From: Clostridia bacterium
GTDB taxonomy: Bacteria; Bacillota; Clostridia; Christensenellales; QALW01
Reading direction: 5' to 3'
DNA length: 55,365 nt
Assembly: GCA_017502165.1 (NCBI GenBank)
Contig: JAFVVO010000022.1
Coordinates: 1-55,365 of the forward strand
Part shown: positions 34,219 to 42,681 of the stretch, piece after piece
How the letters are laid out: each line of letters opens with the position of its first letter
Position numbering within the stretch: the stretch's first letter is position 1
The notes under the pieces: model-generated
The model's database searches: none
Told to the model about the DNA's origin: nothing
Seen by the model: the letters and a program-made list of their open reading frames with translations, nothing else
Position numbers and translations under genes: made by a program

Positions 34219-35169
34219 ATGGAATTTGTAAACATTGATAAAGCAGAATATCTTTCCGAGCTTTTCGGAATGTACGATGAAAATATACGCATTATCGAGG
34301 ATGAGCTTAACGTGCGGATTTCTCTTCGTGACGATAAGCTGGTGGTTGACGGCGAGGAGGAAGAAAAGGCAGAGGTAGCAGTTCGCGTTATCCGCAGGCT
34401 TATAAACCTTCTGGCACGAAACGAAAAGATTGACAGAACGCGTATCCGCTACGCAGTAGAGCTTGCCAAAGAGGGCAGAGACGAGCTGGTAGAGGAAATT
34501 ATGAGCGACGTGGTTGCCATAACGTATAGGGGCGCGCAGATTCGTTGCAAAACTCTCGGTCAGCAAAAATACGTCCGCGCAATGCAGAAGAATACCGTAG
34601 TTTTCGGTGTTGGCCCTGCAGGTACGGGTAAAACATATCTTGCTATGGCTAACGCGGTTATGGCATTTAAGAATAAGGAAATTTCAAAAATAATTCTTAC
34701 CCGTCCTGCCGTTGAAGCAGGTGAAAAGCTTGGATTTTTGCCGGGCGACCTTCAGCAAAAGGTTGATCCTTATCTTCGTCCTCTTTATGATGCCATTCAC
34801 GAAATGATGGGCGTTGAAGCGTATCAAAAGCTTTGGGAAAGAGGCTGCATAGAGGTGGCTCCCTTAGCGTATATGCGAGGCAGAACCTTAAACGATGCGT
34901 ATATCATTTTAGACGAAGCACAAAATACCACCGTTGAGCAGATGAAGATGTTTTTAACCAGATTGGGTGAAGGCTCCAAGATGGTAATTACCGGAGACTT
35001 GACGCAGATAGACCTTCCCGACGGAAAGAAAAGCGGCTTAAAGCACGCCATAAGCATCTTAAACGGCATAGATAAGCTGGCAATTTGTCATTTAACGGCT
35101 AAGGACGTTGTACGTCACGAATTAGTTATGAATATTATTAAGGCATACGAAAAAGGTACTGAAAAGTAG
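34219..35169 (+). CDS. phoH: PhoH-like ATPase (YbeZ type)
   Basis: 316 residues with a short N-terminal KH-like extension and the PhoH ATPase domain: Walker A GPAGTGKTYLAMANAV, LTRPAVEAGEKLGFLPGD, Walker B YIILDEAQNTT, and ITGDLTQIDLP. PhoH/YbeZ proteins act with the endonuclease YbeY in RNA processing and ribosome maturation, and ybeY lies two genes downstream. Adjacent to yqfD with almost no gap. Confidence 0.95.
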   Translation: MEFVNIDKAEYLSELFGMYDENIRIIEDELNVRISLRDDKLVVDGEEEEKAEVAVRVIRRLINLLARNEKIDRTRIRYAVELAKEGRDELVEEIMSDVVAITYRGAQIRCKTLGQQKYVRAMQKNTVVFGVGPAGTGKTYLAMANAVMAFKNKEISKIILTRPAVEAGEKLGFLPGDLQQKVDPYLRPLYDAIHEMMGVEAYQKLWERGCIEVAPLAYMRGRTLNDAYIILDEAQNTTVEQMKMFLTRLGEGSKMVITGDLTQIDLPDGKKSGLKHAISILNGIDKLAICHLTAKDVVRHELVMNIIKAYEKGTEK

Positions 35170-35180
35170 AGGTAGATAAA

Positions 35181-37400
35181 ATGTCGGAAAAACGGGGCAG
35201 AAAAAAAGGCTTGGGACATTCTGTCAACAAGCAATACCGTACAAATAAGCGTAAGCAATTTATTTCGCTTATTTATCTTGTTATAGCATACATAATAGTT
35301 GCAGGTATAATCGTATTTGAGATTATGCCTAAAACCTACAGTATTACGGTAGGTGAAGCGGCGCAGGAAACCATCGTTGCCATCGGTGACGTTGAGGATA
35401 CCGTGCGCACGGAAGAGGCACGCCAAAAGGCGCGGGATGCGGTGGCACCGGTATATCTTGAGGATAAGGACAAGACCGATCAGATAAGAAACTTCTTTGC
35501 AACGGCCTTTGCCAATATCAAGGAAGCGGCACAGTACGGCTACGGCATTCGTGACGGCAAGGAAAATTCAGGCGGATATATCGTGCAGTACGATTCCGTT
35601 AAAAGAGAGGAATTGAGCAAAAACGAGCTTTCGTTTTTAGCAGATTCTCCCGATATGAGTGTTGAAGGGGCAAAAAATAAGGCACAAAAGATAGTTGCCG
35701 TGTTGGATTCTAACCCCGATGACGTTGAAAAATTAAAGAATTGGTTTAATCAGAAGCTTGAGGCTTACCTTAAGGACGGTGTAAGCGAAAATAATATCGG
35801 TGAAATCAAAAGCGGTTTTGCGGCTGAAATTATCGGTGTAACCGAAGACGTAACCGTAAACCAAAGCCTTAAAAACATTATTGCCGAATTAGTGCAGGAC
35901 AAGCTTACCGTAAACAGTGCTTTTGATGAAGCCGCCACAGAAAATGCAAAGGAGCAGGCGGCAAAAAGCGTTGAGGCGGTATTCGTTAAAAAGGGAACTG
36001 CCATAGTAACGCAAAACGAGATAGTAACACAGAATCAGTTTGATATGCTTGAGAAATTAGGTATGCTCAAGGAGGGTATGCCTTCATTGCCTCTGCTTAT
36101 TGGCTCGGCAATACTTATTTTAGTGCTTTCCTTGGTAATAGCCTGGTACACAAATGCCTTTGAGAAAAAGTTGGTAGTTCAGCCCAAGAGAATTCTTCTT
36201 TTGTGCTTGCTTATAGTTATAGGCATTTTAATTGCCTTGGTATTCAAAAGCGGCGGCTGGGTAATGATGATGAATTCTGCCGTAAGCACCATTTTAATTG
36301 CGGTGTTATTCGGTGAACAGCTTGCCTTGATTGTAAATACGGCGCTTTCGGTTATTATTGCAATGCTCGTTTCAAATGAGTCGGGCTTATTTACAACGGA
36401 AGCAATAGCACTTATGATTTCTTCATATATCGGCGGAACGGGAGCAATTTACGTTTCTAAAAACGTGCGTGTTGCCTCAAGAATTAAAATGCTGCTTCCG
36501 GGCGTTGCCTCGGGCATAATAGGAATGTGCGTAACCTTCGTAGTGCTTTGGATAGCAGGTACCAACGTTCCCATTTGTATTACCTCTGCATTATTTTCCC
36601 TTGCAGGCGGTATAGTTGCCGCACTGTTCAGCGCAGGCTCAATATCAATCTGGGAAAGTATGTTCAATTTATCAACCCAGTCAAAATTGCTTGAGCTGTG
36701 CAATTCTTCAAGCGAGCTTTTGAGAAAAATGAGCATAGAAATTCCCGGAACATATCAGCATTGCTCTGCCGTTGCTGAAATGGCTGAAAACGGCGCAAAG
36801 GATATAGGAGCCAACGCTATGCTTGCCCGCGCGGCGTCCTTATACCACGATATCGGCAAAATGCGTAATCCCGAATGCTATACTGAAAATCAGAACAGCG
36901 ATTCCTTCGGATATCACAGCACGCTTACTCCCGAAGAGAGCACTCAGGATATTCTCTCTCACATAACCGAGGGCGTGCGCATAGCAAAGGCGAACAAGCT
37001 TCCCAATGAGATTATCGACGTTATCGTTCAGCATCACGGTACCTCGGCGGTAATGTACTTCTATAACAAGGCAAAGGCTAATAATCCCGACGTTAATATT
37101 GACGATTTCAGATATGCAGGGCCTAATCCTCAAACTAAGGAAGCAGGCATCATTATGCTGGCAGACTGTATTGAAGCGTCCGTTCGTTCCATGGACGAGA
37201 AAAATACGGAAACTATTTCTGCACAGATAGAAAAAATGTTCAAATTGCGTATGGACGACGGCGAACTGGACGAGTGCGAGCTTACCTTAAAGGATATAAA
37301 TACACTTAAGCAATCGTTCCTGCAGACCTTACTTGCAATGTATCACACAAGAATAAAATACGATAACGCAGGAGATAAAAATGAAGGTAGAAATTCTTGA
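35181..37400 (+). CDS. pgpH: PgpH-type 7TM-HD cyclic-di-AMP phosphodiesterase (YqfF)
   Basis: 739 residues. Short basic N terminus, one membrane segment, a long extracytoplasmic 7TMR-HDED domain, a block of about seven membrane segments (around 300-480), then a cytosolic HD domain with LYHDIGKMRNP, HITEGVRIAK, QHHGTSAVMYF and ADCIEASVRSM. PgpH hydrolyses c-di-AMP, a second messenger controlling potassium and osmotic balance. Its last 20 bases overlap ybeY. Confidence 0.94.
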   Translation: MSEKRGRKKGLGHSVNKQYRTNKRKQFISLIYLVIAYIIVAGIIVFEIMPKTYSITVGEAAQETIVAIGDVEDTVRTEEARQKARDAVAPVYLEDKDKTDQIRNFFATAFANIKEAAQYGYGIRDGKENSGGYIVQYDSVKREELSKNELSFLADSPDMSVEGAKNKAQKIVAVLDSNPDDVEKLKNWFNQKLEAYLKDGVSENNIGEIKSGFAAEIIGVTEDVTVNQSLKNIIAELVQDKLTVNSAFDEAATENAKEQAAKSVEAVFVKKGTAIVTQNEIVTQNQFDMLEKLGMLKEGMPSLPLLIGSAILILVLSLVIAWYTNAFEKKLVVQPKRILLLCLLIVIGILIALVFKSGGWVMMMNSAVSTILIAVLFGEQLALIVNTALSVIIAMLVSNESGLFTTEAIALMISSYIGGTGAIYVSKNVRVASRIKMLLPGVASGIIGMCVTFVVLWIAGTNVPICITSALFSLAGGIVAALFSAGSISIWESMFNLSTQSKLLELCNSSSELLRKMSIEIPGTYQHCSAVAEMAENGAKDIGANAMLARAASLYHDIGKMRNPECYTENQNSDSFGYHSTLTPEESTQDILSHITEGVRIAKANKLPNEIIDVIVQHHGTSAVMYFYNKAKANNPDVNIDDFRYAGPNPQTKEAGIIMLADCIEASVRSMDEKNTETISAQIEKMFKLRMDDGELDECELTLKDINTLKQSFLQTLLAMYHTRIKYDNAGDKNEGRNS

Positions 37401-37857
37401 CGATATTTTAACCGAGGAAAGCGCCCGATTTTGCGCAGTGCTTGAGCAGGTTGCAACCTTCGGCGTAAAGGAAGAATTAAAAAAGGATAATTTCGAAATT
37501 ACCGTTACTCTTACTGACGGAGAAACTATCCGTGAAATAAATGCGGAGTATAGGGGGATAGATGCGGAAACAGACGTGCTTTCGTTTCCGCTTTGGAATA
37601 TTCCCGAGGGAGAGGAGCCCTTTGTAAACCCTGAAACTGATGACATAATGCTTGGCGACATAATAATAAGCCTTCCCAGATTAAAGGAGCAGGCGGAGGA
37701 ATACGGGCACAGTCCTAAACGGGAAGCGGCATATCTGTGTATTCACGGAGTGTTGCATCTTTTAGGCTATGACCATATGGAACAAGAGGAAAAGCAGCAA
37801 ATGCGTCAGCGGGAGGAAGAGCTGCTTGCACGTCTTAACTTAACACGGGAGGATTGA
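37381..37857 (+). CDS. ybeY: Endoribonuclease YbeY
   Basis: 158 residues. Zinc ligands are the three His residues in HGVLHLLGYDH. RGIDAETDVLSFP and DIIISLPR are also family markers. YbeY functions in 16S rRNA 3' maturation and ribosome quality control. The ATG lies inside the end of pgpH with GGAG upstream, giving coupled translation. dgkA, cdd and era, often next in Bacillus, are not found here. Confidence 0.95.
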   Translation: MKVEILDDILTEESARFCAVLEQVATFGVKEELKKDNFEITVTLTDGETIREINAEYRGIDAETDVLSFPLWNIPEGEEPFVNPETDDIMLGDIIISLPRLKEQAEEYGHSPKREAAYLCIHGVLHLLGYDHMEQEEKQQMRQREEELLARLNLTRED

Positions 37858-37862
37858 CAAAA

Positions 37863-38933
37863 ATGAAAATGACAGATGAATTACTTAAAGAATATACAGA
37901 ATTTTGCATTAACCATAAACGCAGTCATATATTGCAGTCGGCTCAGTGGGGTAAGGTAAAAGCCGCCTGGACGAACGAATTTGTTATCGTTCGCGATGCT
38001 TGCGGTAAAATCGAAGGAACAATGAGTATTTTAATAAGAAAAATACCGATGTTTCCCTGTACCTTTATGTATGCGCCGAGAGGCCCCGTGTGTGATTTAC
38101 ATAATAAAGAGGTTTTGAAGAAAATTACCGACGGCGCAAAGGAAATAGCTAAAAAGTATAACGCTATGACGCTTAAAATAGATACCGATACTCCTGCGGG
38201 TGACCTGGAGTATGCGTCCATTATGAAGGAGCTTGGGTATAAGCTTAAAAACGATTATTATAATCTTGAGGGCGTTCAGGCGCGCTTTCTGATGCGTGTT
38301 GACCTTGAAAATAAAACTGAGGAGGAGCTTTTAGCGGGCTTCCACCACAAAACGAGATATAATATCCGCGTTGCTCAGAAAAAGGGCGTACAGATTAAAA
38401 TCGGTACCAGGGAGGATATTCCCACCTTCTTTAATTTGATGAAAACCACGGGAGAACGTGACGGCTTCGTAATAAGGGATATTGATTACTTCTATCGTAT
38501 GTATGATGCTCTTGGAGAATATTGCAGAATTTTCCTTGCTTATGCAGGTGAAGATGAGAATAATTTGGAATGTGTTTCGGGAACTATGGCAGGCCTTTAC
38601 GGAAACAAGTGCCTTTACCTTTACGGAGCGTCGGGCAACAAATACCGTAATTATATGCCAAACTACCTGATTCAGTGGGAAATGATTAGGTGGAGCCTGG
38701 AAAACGGATGCACCGTTTATGACCTTCGAGGAGTTCCGGGCATAATTGAAGATGAAAACAATCCCATTTACGGCTTATATAAGTTCAAAAAAGGCTTTGC
38801 AGGTCAGGCAACCGAAATGATAGGTGAGTTTGATTTGGCAATAAAACCCTTGTGGCATTGGCTCTTCAAGGTGGCTGAAAGCACGAGAAAGAAGCTTCGC
38901 AAAGCAATTTCAAGATTAAAAAGCAAAAAATAG
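37863..38933 (+). CDS. FemA/FemB/FemX-type peptidoglycan bridge aminoacyltransferase
   Basis: About 356 residues. Two GNAT-like lobes are visible: QSAQWGKVK near the start, FRDACGKIEGT-like beta strands, LDLENKTEEELLAGFHHKTRYNIRVAQKKGV-type region in the middle, and DLRGVPG...NPIYGLYKFKKGF in the C-terminal lobe. Such enzymes add amino acids from aminoacyl-tRNA to lipid II to build cross-bridges. The inserted coiled arm of FemA seems short, favouring the FemX/MurM group. GGGAGG precedes ATG 37863, right after ybeY. Confidence 0.87.
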   Translation: MKMTDELLKEYTEFCINHKRSHILQSAQWGKVKAAWTNEFVIVRDACGKIEGTMSILIRKIPMFPCTFMYAPRGPVCDLHNKEVLKKITDGAKEIAKKYNAMTLKIDTDTPAGDLEYASIMKELGYKLKNDYYNLEGVQARFLMRVDLENKTEEELLAGFHHKTRYNIRVAQKKGVQIKIGTREDIPTFFNLMKTTGERDGFVIRDIDYFYRMYDALGEYCRIFLAYAGEDENNLECVSGTMAGLYGNKCLYLYGASGNKYRNYMPNYLIQWEMIRWSLENGCTVYDLRGVPGIIEDENNPIYGLYKFKKGFAGQATEMIGEFDLAIKPLWHWLFKVAESTRKKLRKAISRLKSKK

Positions 38934-38963
38934 AAAAAATTTGTAAAAAAACACAAATATCAA

Positions 38964-38992
38964 TTGACAGACTTAAAAAAATATGGTAATTT
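38964..38992 (+). promoter_or_regulatory. Probable promoter for rpmG-secE-nusG
   Basis: TTGACA (38964-38969) and TAATTT (38987-38992) are separated by 17 bases, about 50 bases upstream of rpmG. Confidence 0.6.
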
Positions 38993-39043
38993 ATTAAGGC
39001 TTAATATTGGAGCAGTTTGTTTTATTTTTGGGAGGTGCTGAAG

Positions 39044-39205
39044 ATGGCAGTAGGACAGAGAACAAAAATCACTCTTGCTTGTACAGAGTGCAAGAATAGA
39101 AATTACGATACAATGAAGAACAAAAAGAACAATGCAGAGCGCATTGAGCTTCAGAAGTATTGCAGAGTTTGCAAAAAGCATACATTGCACAAAGAAACGA
39201 AGTAA
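39044..39205 (+). CDS. rpmG: Large ribosomal subunit protein bL33
   Basis: 53 residues including the zinc-type CTECKNRNY and [14 protein letters not shown] pairs. The ATG at 39044 is preceded by GGGAGGTG. First gene of the rpmG-secE-nusG unit conserved in Firmicutes. Confidence 0.96.
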   Translation: MAVGQRTKITLACTECKNRNYDTMKNKKNNAERIELQKYCRVCKKHTLHKETK

Positions 39206-39241
39206 TTTTGTTCCTTATTATATTAAAGGTGTGATTTGATT

Positions 39242-39589
39242 ATGTCAGAAAATGATAAGAAGACGGTTGTTGAAACCGCTGAAACTGTAGATGCTGTAGA
39301 AGTAAAAAAAGCTGCAGAATCTAAGAAGGTAGAAAAAACCGATAAGAAAAAGAAAGAAAAAAAGGAAAGAAAGCGTCCCCTTAAGGAGATGGTTTCCGAG
39401 CTTAAAAAGGTAAGCTGGCCCTCAAAGGCAGATTTGCGCACTTACGCAGTATGCGTATTGGTGTTTGTTGTGGTTTGCTCAATTCTTCTTTTCCTTATGG
39501 ATATCGGTGCTAGTGCGTTAACCAAGTATATTAGCTCACCTGACGGTCTTCCTAAGGTGTTGAACGGCTGGTTTGGCATTGGAGGCTGA
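39242..39589 (+). CDS. secE: Preprotein translocase subunit SecE
   Basis: About 115 residues. The N-terminal half is very Lys/Glu-rich. The SecE core has LKEMVSELKKVSWPSKADLR followed by one membrane segment (AVCVLVFVVVCSILLFLMDI). It forms the SecYEG channel with SecY. The ATG at 39242 is used, with AAAGGTG upstream. Confidence 0.95.
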   Translation: MSENDKKTVVETAETVDAVEVKKAAESKKVEKTDKKKKEKKERKRPLKEMVSELKKVSWPSKADLRTYAVCVLVFVVVCSILLFLMDIGASALTKYISSPDGLPKVLNGWFGIGG

Positions 39590-39593
39590 TATA

Positions 39594-40127
39594 ATGAGTA
39601 ATATCGCTGAAACAGAAGGCAAATGGTATGTTATACATACTTATTCAGGATATGAAAATAAGGTTCTCACCAGCATAACCAAAATGGTTGAGAATATGGG
39701 GCTTCAGGATTATATTTTCGATGTAAAAATTCCCGTTGAAGAGGTTATGGAGGTTAAAAACGAACGCCGTAAGCTCGTTCAGCGTAAATTGTTCCCCAGC
39801 TACGTTATGATCAAGATGATTATGACCAAGCAGACCTTATATCTTATCCGTAACACTCGCGGTGTTACCGGCTTTGTAGGTCCCGGATCAAAGGTTCCGA
39901 TTCCTCTTACTAACGAAGAGGTTCGCAGAATGGGACTTGAAAACGTTAGAGTTAAATTTGATATTGCCGCAGGTGACGTTGTAGATATTATTACAGGTCC
40001 CTTCGAAGGATATCAGGGCGTTGTTGACGAGGTTGACGATGCTCGCCAGAAGGTAAGAATAAAGGTTGAACTGTTTAATCGTGAAAACGTTATTGAGCTT
40101 GACTTTATTCACGTTAAAAAAGTATAA
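39594..40127 (+). CDS. nusG: Transcription termination/antitermination factor NusG
   Basis: 177 residues. The NGN domain has WYVIHTYSGYENKV and KRKLFPSYVMIKM-like segments. The C-terminal KOW domain is GDVVDIITGPFEGYQGVVDEV. It links RNA polymerase to Rho or the ribosome. The ATG at 39594 has GGAGG upstream, inside the end of secE. Followed by rplK after a structured leader. Confidence 0.97.
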   Translation: MSNIAETEGKWYVIHTYSGYENKVLTSITKMVENMGLQDYIFDVKIPVEEVMEVKNERRKLVQRKLFPSYVMIKMIMTKQTLYLIRNTRGVTGFVGPGSKVPIPLTNEEVRRMGLENVRVKFDIAAGDVVDIITGPFEGYQGVVDEVDDARQKVRIKVELFNRENVIELDFIHVKKV

Positions 40128-40151
40128 TTCGCTTTTAGCGACATTATAATA

Positions 40152-40223
40152 CTATCCGTATTAGCTAACGGATAGGGTGGGAGAGTGTAAAATTTTTTCT
40201 AATGCACTCGTTAACCACGTGCA
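40152..40223 (+). promoter_or_regulatory. Hairpins in the nusG-rplK intergenic region
   Basis: Two stem-loops: CTATCCGT/ACGGATAG (40152-40159, 40168-40175) and TGCAC/GTGCA (40203-40207, 40219-40223). They lie just before the AGGAGG of rplK. They may be part of autoregulation of the L11-L1 unit by L1; not proven by sequence alone. Confidence 0.4.
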
Positions 40224-40244
40224 CTTTATTGAGGAGGTGTAATT

Positions 40245-40670
40245 ATGGCTAAAAAGATTACAGGTATCGTAAAGCTTCAGATTACCGCAGGTAAAGCTAC
40301 ACCGGCTCCTCCGGTAGGTTCTGTATTAGGCCCTCACGGTATCAACATTGCAGGTTTCTGCAAGGAATTCAACGAGCGTACAGCTAAGGACACGGGAATG
40401 ATCATCCCCTGCGTAATTACTATTTATCAGGACAGATCATTTTCATTCATCACCAAGACTCCCCCGGCAGCAGTTCTTATTAAAAAGGCCTGCAAGATCG
40501 AGAGCGGTTCAGGTGCTCCTAACAAAACAAAGGTTGCTAAGATAACAAAGGCACAGCTTAAGGAAATTGCTGAACTTAAGATGCCTGACCTTAATGCTGC
40601 TGACGTAGAGGCTGCTATGGCTATGATAGCAGGTACTGCACGTAGCATGGGTGTTACCGTAGTAGACTGA
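40245..40670 (+). CDS. rplK: Large ribosomal subunit protein uL11
   Basis: 141 residues. [26 protein letters not shown] and the C-terminal [13 protein letters not shown] are characteristic. L11 forms the GTPase-associated centre with 23S rRNA. AGGAGG precedes the ATG. Confidence 0.97.
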   Translation: MAKKITGIVKLQITAGKATPAPPVGSVLGPHGINIAGFCKEFNERTAKDTGMIIPCVITIYQDRSFSFITKTPPAAVLIKKACKIESGSGAPNKTKVAKITKAQLKEIAELKMPDLNAADVEAAMAMIAGTARSMGVTVVD

Positions 40671-40687
40671 TTGGCAGGAGGTTAAGT

Positions 40688-41383
40688 ATGAAAAGAGGAA
40701 AAAAATATCAGGAAAGCGCTCAGCTTTTTGATTCATTAAAATTGTATGAGCCCGAAGAGGCGATCTCACTTTGCCTGCAGACTGCAAAGGCAAAGTTTGA
40801 TGAAACTATTGAACTTTCAATCAGACTCGGTGTTGACTCCCGTCAGGCTGACCAGCAGGTTCGTGGCGTTGTAGTTCTTCCTCACGGCACAGGTAAGACC
40901 AGCCGTGTTTTAGTAATTGCAAAGGGCGAAAAGGCTGATGCAGCTGAAGCAGCAGGTGCTGACTTTGTTGGTGCTGAAGAAATGGTTCAGAAGATCCAGA
41001 CTGAAAACTGGTTCGATTATGACGTTATCGTTGCTACACCCGATATGATGGGTATTTTAGGCCGTTTAGGTAAGGTTCTTGGTCCTAAGGGACTTATGCC
41101 CAACCCCAAGAGCGGTACCGTTACTATGGACGTAGCAAAGGCTGTTGCTGATATCAAAGCAGGTAAGGTTGAATACCGTGTTGACAAGACCAACATTATT
41201 CACGTTCCCGTTGGTAAGGCAAGCTTCGGCGTAGAAAAGCTTTCTGACAACATCAAGACCTTAATGGATGCTGTTGTTAAGGCTAAGCCCGCAGCTGCAA
41301 AGGGAACATACCTTAAGTCCGTTGTTATTTCTTCAACAATGGGCCCCGGTATCAAGGTTAACGGCACAAAATTTAATGCTTGA
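40688..41383 (+). CDS. rplA: Large ribosomal subunit protein uL1
   Basis: 231 residues with the family markers [31 protein letters not shown] and IKAGKVEYR. It builds the L1 stalk and, in known systems, represses its own operon. Its stop codon is embedded in the promoter of the rplJ-rplL unit. Confidence 0.97.
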   Translation: MKRGKKYQESAQLFDSLKLYEPEEAISLCLQTAKAKFDETIELSIRLGVDSRQADQQVRGVVVLPHGTGKTSRVLVIAKGEKADAAEAAGADFVGAEEMVQKIQTENWFDYDVIVATPDMMGILGRLGKVLGPKGLMPNPKSGTVTMDVAKAVADIKAGKVEYRVDKTNIIHVPVGKASFGVEKLSDNIKTLMDAVVKAKPAAAKGTYLKSVVISSTMGPGIKVNGTKFNA

Positions 41384-41408
41384 CAAATAATTAAAAGCAT
41401 TATATAAT
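41380..41408 (+). promoter_or_regulatory. Consensus sigma-A promoter of rplJ-rplL overlapping the rplA stop
   Basis: TTGACA (41380-41385) and TATAAT (41403-41408), both perfect, with a 17-base spacer. The TGA of rplA (41381-41383) is part of the -35 box. Confidence 0.88.
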
Positions 41409-41428
41409 TCTTTTACAATTAAATAATC

Positions 41429-41532
41429 TCTGTGTACCGTAGACAGCAGGTGCTTATGCTTAAATATCCTGCCGAGGAGAGAGGAAAAAGATTTTTTCTG
41501 CCCCCGTATGTCTATGCGGGGGTTGTTTTTTT
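41429..41532 (+). promoter_or_regulatory. Ribosomal protein L10 leader with attenuator
   Basis: The conserved core GTGTACCGTAGACAGCAGGTGC and CCTGCCGAGGAGAGAGG (GCAGG 41446-41450 pairs with CCTGC 41468-41472) matches the bacterial L10 leader, bound by L10(L12)4. A 9-bp GC-rich terminator stem (41501-41509 / 41514-41522) and a T run follow, suggesting transcription attenuation when L10 is in excess. Confidence 0.88.
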
Positions 41533-41554
41533 GAATAAATACGGAGGTGTAAAA

Positions 41555-42046
41555 ATGTCAGTTAATAAGGAAGCTAAAATTGCTCTGTATGAAGAGATCA
41601 AAGATAAACTTTCTAAGGCATCAAACGTTGTTATGGTTAACTACTCAGGCGTTAACGTTGAAGAAGTTACCAAGCTTCGTGCAAATTGCCGTGCAGCAGG
41701 CGTTGAGTACAAGGTATATAAAAATACTCTTGTTGCAAGAGCCGCTAAAGAGCTTGGCATCGAAGGCTGGGATGAGTTCCTTGAGGGAACCAATGCTTTT
41801 GCATTCGGCTATGATGATGCAGTAGCAGCTGCTAAGATCGTTTATGAATTCGGTAAAGACACCGAAAAGTGCACTATTAAGTGCGGCTACATGGACGGTA
41901 AGTTCATGTCAGCAGCCGAGGAAGAAACTCTTGCAAAACTTCCCGGAAAAGACGCCCTTATTGTTCAGCTTATCTGGACCCTTCAGGGCAATGTGCGTAA
42001 TCTTGCTTATGCACTTAATGCTATCAAAGAAAAAATGGAAGCATAA
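41555..42046 (+). CDS. rplJ: Large ribosomal subunit protein uL10
   Basis: 163 residues from the ATG at 41555, which has GGAGGTG upstream; a longer in-frame reading starts inside the leader RNA and is not used. Recognised by NYSGVNVEEVTKLRANCRAAGVEYKVYKNTL and the C-terminal helix that binds L7/L12 dimers. Confidence 0.96.
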   Translation: MSVNKEAKIALYEEIKDKLSKASNVVMVNYSGVNVEEVTKLRANCRAAGVEYKVYKNTLVARAAKELGIEGWDEFLEGTNAFAFGYDDAVAAAKIVYEFGKDTEKCTIKCGYMDGKFMSAAEEETLAKLPGKDALIVQLIWTLQGNVRNLAYALNAIKEKMEA

Positions 42047-42088
42047 TAATTATTAAAAAAATTCGAAAAAATTTGGAGGAAAATTAAA

Positions 42089-42454
42089 ATGACAAATGCA
42101 GAAATCGTAGCAGCAATCAAAGAGAAAACTATCCTTGAAATTGCTGAATTAGTAACAATGCTTGAGGAAGAATTCGGTGTATCCGCAGCAGCTCCCGTAA
42201 TGGTAGCAGGCGGCGCAGCAGCAGGTGCAGCAGCAGAAGAAAAGACTGAGTTTGACGTAGTTCTTGAGTCCTTCGGCGAGAAGAAGCTCGACGTTATCAA
42301 GGCTGTTAAGGAAGCTCTTGGTCTTGGTCTTAAGGATGCTAAGGACCTTGTTGAAGCAGCTCCCAAGGCAATTAAGGAAGGCGCAGCTAAGGACGAAGCA
42401 GAAGCTCTTAAGGCTAAGCTTGAAGAAGTTGGCGCAACCGTTACTCTTAAGTAA
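42089..42454 (+). CDS. rplL: Large ribosomal subunit protein bL12
   Basis: 121 residues. The N-terminal dimerisation domain is followed by an Ala/Gly-rich hinge and the C-terminal factor-binding domain ([26 protein letters not shown]). GGAGG lies upstream. Confidence 0.97.
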   Translation: MTNAEIVAAIKEKTILEIAELVTMLEEEFGVSAAAPVMVAGGAAAGAAAEEKTEFDVVLESFGEKKLDVIKAVKEALGLGLKDAKDLVEAAPKAIKEGAAKDEAEALKAKLEEVGATVTLK

Positions 42455-42477
42455 TTTTTGCAAAACAGAAAAAATGC

Positions 42478-42510
42478 AGAGAGAAAAGAAAGACTTTTCT
42501 CTCTCTTTTT
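42478..42510 (+). terminator. Terminator of rplJ-rplL
   Basis: An 11-bp stem (AGAGAGAAAAG / CTTTTCTCTCT) with a 5-base loop and a T run. Confidence 0.88.
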
Positions 42511-42593
42511 ATTTTTGGGTAAAAACCTCATAAGCAAAATCCGTTAAAATAGCGCAAAATAAGTGTTTTAAGCAACTTAGTTTTACTGAAATA

Positions 42594-42622
42594 TTGACAT
42601 TGGCGTATAATTAAGATATAAT
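42594..42622 (+). promoter_or_regulatory. Promoter of the rnf operon
   Basis: Perfect TTGACA (42594-42599) and TATAAT (42617-42622) with a 17-base spacer, 60 bases before rnfC. Confidence 0.85.
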
Positions 42623-42681
42623 TATATAAATATATTACTTATATTAAGAAAATTTGAAATATTTTTGAAAGGTTATGAACT

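Noticed and set aside
42007-42537. 176-codon minus-strand open frame opposite rplL
   Set aside because: It is opposite the certain gene rplL and is made of Ala/Ser-rich shadow sequence.
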